A stretch of DNA of 29,797 nucleotides, taken from positions 1 through 29,797 of the forward strand of contig JAZRAG010000062.1 of NCBI GenBank assembly GCA_045634445.1. Reading direction: 5' to 3'. The notes beneath the pieces were generated by a model that was not told the DNA's origin, did no database searches, and saw nothing but the letters and a program-made list of their open reading frames with translations. Position 1 is the first letter of the stretch, and the number at the start of each line of letters is the position of its first letter. Positions 24,092 through 29,797 of the stretch are shown piece by piece. The position numbers were made by a program, and so were the translations under genes. This DNA is from Spyradenecus sp045634445. Its GTDB lineage: Bacteria; Verrucomicrobiota; Kiritimatiellia; RFP12; DVOR01.

Positions 24092-24541
24092 TTAAGGTTG
24101 TGCGTCGGTCTGCTTCGAGGATTCAGCCTTTGGCATAATACTCTTATGCAGTTCCACGATGCGATTGTTATTGGCCTCAATAATGGCCTGAAGTTCAACG
24201 ATTTCGGGGGCCTCCATCGAGGCTTCCTTAATCTGTTTATCAAGTGCTTGTAATTGTTCCATCAAAAGGCGACGCTCTTCTCTGAGCGCTTCAACCTTTT
24301 CGGTGGTCAATGTACCACTACGTAAAAGAACTTCTTGTTTACGCTGGAGGGCATTTGCGTAATTTTGACGATAGAGAAATTCGGCTTGCTGGCGACGTAA
24401 GGGGACTTTTTCCTTTTCTACGTACGCTTGAATCTGCTGTTCTTGCTTTTCTGCGAATTGAGCGATGTCAGATAACGCCCACGCGCTACTGAGAAGCCCA
24501 GCAGCGAGAATTAACACAAGAAATCGTTTCATTCGTTTCAT
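24092..24541 (-). CDS. Exported coiled-coil protein of unknown function
   Basis: I do not recognise this 149-residue protein. It begins with a clear signal peptide (MKRMKRFLVLILAAGLLSSAWA, cleavage likely after AWA), followed by a charged, Gln/Glu/Leu-rich stretch (about residues 25-120) with heptad-like spacing that should form a long helix or coiled coil, then a short polar tail. It is probably periplasmic. It is the first gene of the operon that continues with glgA 22 nt later, yet nothing in the sequence connects it to glycogen. AAGG lies ten bases before the ATG. Confidence 0.7.
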   Translation of the reverse strand: MKRMKRFLVLILAAGLLSSAWALSDIAQFAEKQEQQIQAYVEKEKVPLRRQQAEFLYRQNYANALQRKQEVLLRSGTLTTEKVEALREERRLLMEQLQALDKQIKEASMEAPEIVELQAIIEANNNRIVELHKSIMPKAESSKQTDAQP

Positions 24542-24565
24542 TCTATACCAACCTTAACACTTAAG

Positions 24566-24594
24566 AGTATGCGCTTTTGCAAGTAAAAAAGCAA
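24566..24594 (-). promoter_or_regulatory. Possible promoter of the glg operon
   Basis: On the minus strand TTGCTT (24594-24589) and CATACT (24571-24566) are separated by 17 nt; transcription would start near 24559, 18 nt before the first ATG. The -35 match is only moderate. Confidence 0.4.
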
Positions 24595-24612
24595 GCATTA
24601 ATCTTCGAAAGC

Positions 24613-24634
24613 CGATAAAATCGCGATTATTTCG
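24613..24634. promoter_or_regulatory. Near-palindrome upstream of the glg operon
   Basis: A 22-bp imperfect palindrome with the perfect core AATCGCGATT (about 24619-24628) is centred about 30 bp upstream of the putative -35. It is a candidate operator. Confidence 0.3.
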
Positions 24635-24850
24635 TGTTAAAGGTTGTTGCGAGGGGGTGTTTTTTGGAAAAACTGCGTATTTTTGAATGAGGAATAAATA
24701 GAGTTGCGTCAAAAGGTGAAGGGAAATTTAAGTAATTGCGAAAATCTACGCGCATGGGTTTTGTGCGAATTGCCACTCTATAATCCACGAGTGTGTTCAC
24801 GTGCGTTACGCGTATTTATTTAAATAGGTAACAAAAGAAAAGAGTAGGGC
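24635..24850. other. Gene-free stretch between the glg operon and the DHH phosphoesterase gene
   Basis: No gene seen. There is a consensus TATAAT on the plus strand (24779-24784) without a good -35, and an inverted repeat GTTAC...GTAAC around 24805-24832. With the hairpin at 24862-24885 this could bound a small plus-strand RNA, but the evidence is thin. Confidence 0.3.
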
Positions 24851-24885
24851 GTCAAAAAAGAATGAGCCGCAATATTGCGACTCAT
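24851..24885 (-). terminator. Terminator after the DHH phosphoesterase gene
   Basis: ATGAGCCGCAAT (24862-24873) and ATTGCGACTCAT (24874-24885) form a 12-bp palindrome with one mismatch. The minus strand runs into CTTTTTT at 24860-24854; the plus side has CTTTT, so it may serve both strands. Confidence 0.75.
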
Positions 24886-24920
24886 CTTTTAAACATTACG
24901 AAATCTGCAATGACGCTTTG

Positions 24921-25958
24921 TTACGCATGCATTTCTGTGGCGTCATTGTCAAAGAGGGTTGCGATGTACTCTTTCACAATTTCAATTGCCATACGTGGCG
25001 GATGTGGGATTTCACACCCTGCAGCACGCAAGTGACCACCACCACCGAAGTGCGCTGCAATAGAGGCAGAGGAGAAGTTGAGGTTATCATTGCGCGTGCG
25101 AATGCTTAAACGCGTCAAACCAGGCTTATCCTTTGTTTCGTAGAAGAAGAGGGAGATTTCGGCAGAGGGAATTGACCGCGGAATGTCAATCACGTCCTCT
25201 ATTTCGCTCTTGGGCACGCCTGCGCGACGGAAATCACGTGCTGTCAAGCAAATATAAGCCACGCGGCCACGCATCCATGTAGTGAGTGAATCGTATGCCT
25301 TACGCTTGAGCAACATCGCGCCTTCACTGGTGTAAAGGTAAAGGCGGTCATTAATCGCAGAGGAGTCAACGCCACACGACAAGATCTCGCTTGCTGCTTT
25401 GAGTGTGGCAGGCTGCGTGCAAGAGTAGGCGAAGCGACCGGTATCGGTAATCAATGCCACCCAGAGTGCTTCTGCAGTTTGCGTATCAATCGTCCACTTA
25501 AAGCGCTTGGCAAAACGGTAGACGAGTTCGCCTGTGCTACTTGCGTCTGGTACAACCCAACGTGCAATGCCAAAGGGTTCACGCGAGGTTGCATGATGGT
25601 CAATATTGACAATCGGCAAGCGCCCCACTGCGTCGCGAAGCGGTCCTTCAGGCAAACGATCTAAGCCGCCACAGTCTAAGACGAGCGCGCAATCATAGTC
25701 ACGCGCCTTCACGTTCGTGGGGGCGATCGCGTCGGTATACTCTAAGAGGAATTTGGGCGGCCCCATGCCAATCGGCGAGAGCGCAACTGTTGGCTCCCAA
25801 CCATTCGCTTTCAAGAGGCGTGCCATCGCGACACAACTTCCTACGGCATCGCCGTCAGGTCGGGTGTGCGCAGTGATGAGGATGCGCTTAAACGCGCTTA
25901 AGGCGCCAAACACACGTTTGGCAGAACCTCGACTCCGATGAGCGGAAAATGCTGTCAT
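24921..25958 (-). CDS. DHH/DHHA1 phosphoesterase (NrnA-like)
   Basis: Members of this family degrade very short RNAs (nanoRNA) and/or dephosphorylate pAp, using two Mn2+ ions; some act on cyclic di-nucleotide products. The motifs are HTRPDGDAVGS, DCGG, the signature DHH in NIDHHAT, TDTGRF and, at the C-terminus, the DHHA1 motif FGGGGHLRAAG. With the ATG at 25958 the protein has 345 residues, usual for NrnA. An upstream in-frame ATG at 25991 lies inside a 13-bp hairpin and would add 11 residues the family does not need; neither start has a clear Shine-Dalgarno sequence. The gene follows the GreA fusion gene by 55 nt on the same strand. NrnA versus a related activity cannot be decided from sequence alone. 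Confidence 0.9.
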   Translation of the reverse strand: MTAFSAHRSRGSAKRVFGALSAFKRILITAHTRPDGDAVGSCVAMARLLKANGWEPTVALSPIGMGPPKFLLEYTDAIAPTNVKARDYDCALVLDCGGLDRLPEGPLRDAVGRLPIVNIDHHATSREPFGIARWVVPDASSTGELVYRFAKRFKWTIDTQTAEALWVALITDTGRFAYSCTQPATLKAASEILSCGVDSSAINDRLYLYTSEGAMLLKRKAYDSLTTWMRGRVAYICLTARDFRRAGVPKSEIEDVIDIPRSIPSAEISLFFYETKDKPGLTRLSIRTRNDNLNFSSASIAAHFGGGGHLRAAGCEIPHPPRMAIEIVKEYIATLFDNDATEMHA

Positions 25959-25966
25959 AAATAGGT

Positions 25967-26003
25967 TTTTCGCTCCGCAGACCCATTTCATGCGGAGCGA
26001 AAA
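25967..26003 (-). other. 13-bp perfect hairpin between the GreA-type and DHH genes
   Basis: TTTTCGCTCCGCA (25967-25979) and TGCGGAGCGAAAA (25991-26003) pair perfectly around an 11-nt loop, starting 11 nt after the upstream stop. There is no T-run beyond the stem on the minus strand (it reads AACC), so it is not a standard terminator, although the A and T ends of the arms could give termination in either direction. Confidence 0.6.
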
Positions 26004-26013
26004 TGTCCCTTAA

Positions 26014-28176
26014 TTACGCATTAGCAACAACGTGGGCAGTGGGAATTTCTGCCAACCAAGCGCGCGTAGCATCGTCCATCGTGCTGATGGCTTCGATCTT
26101 TGCCTTGATTTCGTTCTTTTCTGCGGGCAAGGAAACTTCGTCACCCACGCTGTGACCGATGAGCACGGTGGCCAAACGGGTACGGCAGGAGATGATGTTG
26201 AGCTTTTCATCGCTATCGAGTTCACCCAAAATGGTGTAGACGAGCTTGCCGTTAGGCGTGTCGAGGGTGACGCGCGTACCAGGAGCGACCGTGTCGGTGG
26301 AAACGTTTGCGAAGTCAGTCACCTTGAGGGTCTTCAAGCGGCGATCCATTTCGTCCTGACGGGAGAGGAGGACGCGCTGCTGATCCTTAGCGAACTGATA
26401 TTCTGCGTTTTCGCGCAAGTCGCCGTAGCTACGAGCCGTTGCGATATCGCGGGTATTTGCCGGGATTTCGGTGTTGATCAAGTAGTCGTAAGCAAGCTGC
26501 AAGGCCACATAAGAACGATTCGAGGTGATGTGTTCCTGGACAGTCTGCGTCTTGACCTGACGGCGAAGCTTTGCGAGGTCTGCATCGAAGCGAGTCATGC
26601 GCACGAGGATGTTACGCTGAGAAGCGGTATCCCATGCAGAAGAGGCCTGGATGCGTTCGAAGATAACCTGGCGATCAAAAGCGCTGAGCTGCTTGCAGAG
26701 GTCTTCCAACCACTTTGCGCTGTCAAAGAATGCCTGGAGCGTGTTACGCATCTTGAGGTTTTCACCCGTAAGGCGCTGCTCAATGATGTGAATGGCCTGC
26801 GTGATCAAATCGTTGAGAGCAGGGAGCTGCCATGCGGGGTTGGCATTCAAGTTACGAAGAGCCCACACGACCATCGTCGGGACGGGGTTCGCCTGCTGAG
26901 CCAAAATCATGCGCACAGCCGTACCAGCAGCGTCATCATTGGCCAACACATTCAACACTGCGCTGAGCGCGACGCTATTGTACTGAGCCAAGTAATCCAA
27001 GAGGATACCCTTGCTGTCAGGCTGCACAGCGAGGATGAAAGAGGTCAATGCCATCACATCGCGAGCAGAAAGACCGCGCATCGTGAGGAGAAGATTGTTT
27101 GCTTCATCCGTATCGAGGATGTTATTGATCTGCTCATTCTGTTCTTCCGCAGAAGAAAAACCCAATTCGCGCATCAACACAGCCACCTGAGCATAGCGCG
27201 GATAATCGGTGCGCTCAGCGCCCTTGAGTGCGAAGCTCAAGCGGTCTGCCACCGTCTTACGATAGCTGTCAGGAAGTTCATTCTTCTTTGCGGACAAAAG
27301 TGCCAAAGTGCCGTCGTAGATGGCCTTGATGTCCTTCTGCTTCGAGAAGCGGGCCAACCACTTATCGCCGAAATCTTCTTCAGCATCCAAGAGACGAATC
27401 GGATCCGTGCGCTTGGTGGGGATTTCCACGGGATTTTCCTTGTCAGCCTTCAAGCTACGGCGAGCAGATTCCCAGAACTTCTTCCAATTATCCGGCTTCA
27501 CGAGGCCAGCGTCAGCCAAACGGTCAGCCAAACGCACTACCGACATTTCACCATAGCTCTGGAGCGTCAAACGCACCAAATCGCCCGGATGCTTTTCAGC
27601 CATCGCCTTGATGGATTCAGGATCCTTCATATAGCGCGTCATCAAGTGGTTGTCATCTGCCACCGTCAAGTTCTGACCTGCCACAGAAAGGCTCATCGCG
27701 TGACCCTTCTTAGCCGTGAAGTCAATGATAACCTTACTATAGAAGGAGTCAATGCTCTGCACCTGACCGAAGCCCCAAGACTGGCTATTCACATAAACAC
27801 CAGGCTTAAGCGCAAGCAACACAGAAAGGCGGCGCACGATTGCAGAAGCGATTGCCGTATTCAAACCGATAGCATCTACGAGGAGCTTATCCTCAGCGCT
27901 CACAGCGCTACGACGTACCACTTCGCGCATCTGATTCAAGGTAATCGCATCGCGAATCTGTTCAGCATGAGCGCCATAGAAATTCACGCAAGCGATTGCA
28001 TCTGCCAAAGACTTACGGTTCACGACTTCTTCAGTCAACACAGCAAATGCGCGGATTGCACCCTTTGCATCTTCAGCAAGGCGCGTGTGGAGTGCTGCAG
28101 TAATCGCGGCCATGTCCAACGTTTCGGCCTTCAAAAGATCCTGCATTAAAGCCTCAAATTCATGCTTCTTATCCAT
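26014..28176 (-). CDS. greA: GreA/GreB-type transcript-cleavage factor fused to a large N-terminal domain
   Basis: The last 180 or so residues are a Gre factor, which enters the RNA polymerase secondary channel and stimulates cleavage of backtracked transcripts. The coiled-coil tip carries YGDLRENAEYQFAKDQQ with the catalytic acids D586 and E589, followed by an FKBP-like domain (VAPGTRVTLDTPNG...IIGHSVGDEVSLP-like). The preceding 540 residues are helical and contain a small SH3-like stretch near 125-185 (YVNSQSWGFGQVQSID) but no domain I can name. Total length is 720 residues, against about 160 for E. coli GreA; Chlamydia GreA is similarly about 715 residues. I chose the ATG at 28176 because GAGGA stands eight bases upstream; a TTG at 28191 adds five residues and lacks a ribosome site. 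Confidence 0.9.
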   Translation of the reverse strand: MDKKHEFEALMQDLLKAETLDMAAITAALHTRLAEDAKGAIRAFAVLTEEVVNRKSLADAIACVNFYGAHAEQIRDAITLNQMREVVRRSAVSAEDKLLVDAIGLNTAIASAIVRRLSVLLALKPGVYVNSQSWGFGQVQSIDSFYSKVIIDFTAKKGHAMSLSVAGQNLTVADDNHLMTRYMKDPESIKAMAEKHPGDLVRLTLQSYGEMSVVRLADRLADAGLVKPDNWKKFWESARRSLKADKENPVEIPTKRTDPIRLLDAEEDFGDKWLARFSKQKDIKAIYDGTLALLSAKKNELPDSYRKTVADRLSFALKGAERTDYPRYAQVAVLMRELGFSSAEEQNEQINNILDTDEANNLLLTMRGLSARDVMALTSFILAVQPDSKGILLDYLAQYNSVALSAVLNVLANDDAAGTAVRMILAQQANPVPTMVVWALRNLNANPAWQLPALNDLITQAIHIIEQRLTGENLKMRNTLQAFFDSAKWLEDLCKQLSAFDRQVIFERIQASSAWDTASQRNILVRMTRFDADLAKLRRQVKTQTVQEHITSNRSYVALQLAYDYLINTEIPANTRDIATARSYGDLRENAEYQFAKDQQRVLLSRQDEMDRRLKTLKVTDFANVSTDTVAPGTRVTLDTPNGKLVYTILGELDSDEKLNIISCRTRLATVLIGHSVGDEVSLPAEKNEIKAKIEAISTMDDATRAWLAEIPTAHVVANA

Positions 28177-28404
28177 AGTTTTCGTCCTCAATCAAATACT
28201 CTGACGCTTCATTACGTCAATTTCTGTCGGAGAAATCACGTTGAAAAACCGATAAATAATATCAAAACACTTCCGAAAAATCAATTCGCTTCTGCAAAAA
28301 ACATCACTAAAAAGAAACCTCTTGAGCTAAAGATTTCAGATTTTTACACGCTTCATAATCCTCAAAAACGAGCCTCCTAAAAGCCTTTAAAATCAAGCTT
28401 TTTG
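28177..28404. other. Leader side of the GreA-type gene and start of the repeat-rich gap
   Basis: AT-rich, no gene seen. TGACG...CGTCA (28202-28219) is a spaced inverted repeat 30-45 bp upstream of the gene start, a possible operator. No convincing promoter was found. The gap as a whole runs to 29120 and contains the repeat arrays listed below. Confidence 0.4.
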
Positions 28405-28485
28405 AAAAGAGCTTGTTTTCAACTTCAAAAAGGCTTGTTTTGCTCCTTAAAAAGGCTTGTTTTTAACTTCAATTCAAGCCTTATT
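28405..28485 (+). repeat. 22-nt-period tandem array, family A, locus 3 (three units plus a degenerate inverted unit)
   Basis: AAAAGAGCTTGTTTT (28405) and AAAAAGGCTTGTTTT (28427 and 28449) step by exactly 22 nt; the spacers are CAACTTC, GCTCCTT and TAACTTC. At 28471, again 22 nt on, AATTCAAGCCTTATT resembles the reverse complement of the core at 12 of 15 positions, including CAAGCCTT opposite AAGGCTTG. The core is identical to two of the units at locus 1, 22 kb away. Confidence 0.9.
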
Positions 28486-28782
28486 CAAAAACGCCTTCAT
28501 CCTTATCCTATCAAACACGCGCTAAACATCCCAATAGAGACCTCATCCCGCTTCCTTTTACTTGAATATTCCACACAAGATGTTCTAACAAATGATTGGA
28601 TTGCGCAGTGATGTGAAATGATGTAGAGGACGAAACTATTATTGGTTTTGTATGTGTTTGTAGACCACAAATATTTTGGACACTGTATTTCATTTCTTCA
28701 ATACTTTGTACTATATTCGCCGTGCCGTAATTTATTCATTTACAATAACTTATTTTGAATATTTTATGGCTGGCAATTTTAG

Positions 28783-28904
28783 GCTTAAAATCAGTACAAT
28801 TTGTACTATCCGTGCAAATTTTAAACAGTACAATTTTTGATGGGGCAAATTATTTTAAGGGAAAATTTCCGCTCGGGAAGAAATCTTAAACAGTACAATT
28901 TTTG
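28783..28904 (+). repeat. Repeat family C (AGTACAATTT)
   Basis: TTAAACAGTACAATTTTTG occurs identically at 28821-28839 and 28886-28904; a variant (TTAAAATCAGTACAATTTG) starts near 28786, and AGTAC...GTACT is inverted at 28794-28808. TTTGTACTAT also occurs at 28705-28714 and 28800-28809. Spacings are 34 and 65 nt. Confidence 0.75.
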
Positions 28905-29007
28905 GCCGGGGACTTGTTAGACCTATTTAGAAAACTCTAGAAAATAGTACGAAGGGCCGAAGAAATGAAATGAGAGAGAGTCTCTCTTCTTATCTTCTCT
29001 TATCTAT

Positions 29008-29083
29008 GTAACGCTTCGTGTACATTTCGGTAATGCTTCGAGCGTTACCCTTCTTTCATTTTGTTAACGTTGTGAGCGTTACC
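29008..29083 (+). repeat. Repeat family D (GTAACGCTTCG / GAGCGTTACC)
   Basis: GTAACGCTTCG (29008) and GTAATGCTTCG (29030) are 22 nt apart. GAGCGTTACC occurs at 29040-29049 and 29074-29083 and is inverted relative to GTAACGCT. The second unit folds as GTAATGCT TCG AGCGTTAC. It lies 40-115 nt past the stop of the final minus-strand gene. Confidence 0.7.
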
Positions 29084-29120
29084 TCCCTCTGCAACGAATG
29101 GGAAATGACGTTATTCCAAT

Positions 29121-29744
29121 TCAATGCATGCAACACGCGTCCATTGTTTCAAAATTGACCGCACGCGCCTTAACGGCTTGCTCCACTTCAACGCAATCAG
29201 CAGAATAATAGAAGGCATATTGCGGAAAATACATCAACAACCTCACAATATCATCAAAGGTCAACCCATAAAATTCAGCATATAACCCCGCGCCATCTGA
29301 ACATCTCGACTGACGAAAACTCAGGAGAAGCAGATAAAACGGGGTGTCATATTGAGAGATATTCCCAAACGAAACAGAAAAATAAGGACCATCTCTATAA
29401 ACACACGGACTCGCGATTCTCAAAAGGGGGCGTCGCGCCTTATTAAGTGAAAATCGACGTCGATGAAGAAGATATTTCCCTATTTTTATCTCTTCTACCA
29501 ATGCGTCTGTTGTTAGCATAAAGGAAGTCCATCGATATTGAAGCCTTAAACGTAACGGACTCCACCAAAAAAGAGGGAATAAACCCATCAGTAGCCATAC
29601 CAACCCTTCCCATTCCCCTATTGTCCACACGATCACGTAAAAGAAGAACATCCCAAAAACAAACTGCATAAAGAGCATGAAGAGCAGCATATCCCAAGAA
29701 AAGTATTGCCATCGTTTGGGCGTTGCACTCCATAAAACTTCCAT
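29121..29744 (-). CDS. Membrane protein of unknown function
   Basis: I do not recognise this protein (207 residues from the ATG at 29744, which has GGGGG six bases upstream; an ATG two codons earlier abuts that sequence). Two hydrophobic segments lie near residues 16-40 (WDMLLFMLFMQFVFGMFFFYVIV) and 45-63 (LVWLLMGLFPLFWW). A roughly 140-residue soluble part follows, starting LRLRLQYRWTSFMLTTDALVEEI; this layout, two spans then a beta-rich region with a basic patch, resembles small bacterial PH-like membrane proteins, but that is only a resemblance. It ends in the Cys pair CCMH. Its codon use is less biased than its neighbours. No operon partner is visible in the window. Confidence 0.6.
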   Translation of the reverse strand: MEVLWSATPKRWQYFSWDMLLFMLFMQFVFGMFFFYVIVWTIGEWEGLVWLLMGLFPLFWWSPLRLRLQYRWTSFMLTTDALVEEIKIGKYLLHRRRFSLNKARRPLLRIASPCVYRDGPYFSVSFGNISQYDTPFYLLLLSFRQSRCSDGAGLYAEFYGLTFDDIVRLLMYFPQYAFYYSADCVEVEQAVKARAVNFETMDACCMH

Positions 29745-29797
29745 TTTCATCCCCCTTATTTAAATCATTTAAAGAACAATTTCTTAATCCGAAGCGT

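Noticed and set aside
28193..28220. TTGACG and TATTTG on the minus strand as promoter of the GreA-type gene
   Set aside because: The start of transcription would fall at about 28186, inside the ribosome site of the gene, and the -10 match is poor.

Overview
The window (29.8 kb) is a stretch of bacterial chromosome with ordinary housekeeping genes, some of them with unusual architecture, separated by a few long gene-free gaps that carry short tandem repeats. I see no phage, plasmid, transposase or CRISPR genes. The gene content suggests an anaerobic or fermentative bacterium: a biotin-dependent Na+-pumping decarboxylase, an oxygen-sensitive class III ribonucleotide reductase with its activase, and glycogen synthesis. 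A very long GreA-type protein of the kind known from Chlamydia, a fused SecDF and a eukaryote-type branching enzyme together point weakly to the PVC superphylum (for example Kiritimatiellota, Lentisphaerota or Verrucomicrobiota of gut or rumen). That placement is inference.

Layout. 1-3303 (+): oadA (5' end outside the window) and oadB, a two-gene unit with a terminator. 3545-5368 (+): a short alaS with its own promoter and terminator. 5424-6438: a 1 kb gap with a 22-nt-period repeat array and, at its right end, a pair of NrdR-like boxes next to a near-consensus sigma70 promoter. 6439-9422 (+): nrdD and nrdG, separated by about 180 nt of strongly folded sequence. 9611-12606 (+): yajC and secDF, followed by tRNA-Ser(UGA) and a terminator. 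12750-13260: a gap with two more 22-nt-period arrays. 13336-14613 (-): an SLC1-type symporter, divergent from a large SWIM/SNF2 ATPase (14882-18343, +). 24541-18426 (-): an apparent six-gene operon, coiled-coil exported protein, glgA, glgB, ispD, a YfcE-like phosphoesterase and a TadE-like protein. 28176-24921 (-): a GreA fusion protein and a DHH phosphoesterase. 28177-29120: a third repeat-rich gap. 29744-29121 (-): an unrecognised membrane protein.

How the genes work together. OadA carries carboxyl groups on biotin and OadB couples decarboxylation to Na+ export; the SLC1 symporter could spend an ion gradient on uptake. NrdG would install the glycyl radical on NrdD, and NrdR probably controls the unit. 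YajC and SecDF assist Sec export. GlgA and GlgB build branched glycogen.

The most interesting signal is outside the genes. Three intergenic gaps contain arrays of a 15-bp core, AAAA(A/C/G)(A/G)G(C/G)TTGTTTT, repeated at exactly 22-nt steps with 7-nt variable spacers. In two of the three the last unit is inverted, so that it can fold into a hairpin with its neighbour. A second, unrelated motif (GCCCAT...) beside one array also steps by exactly 22 nt, and two more short motif families lie upstream of the final gene. This looks like a family of helically phased binding-site arrays or small structured mobile repeats; I do not recognise it as a described element.
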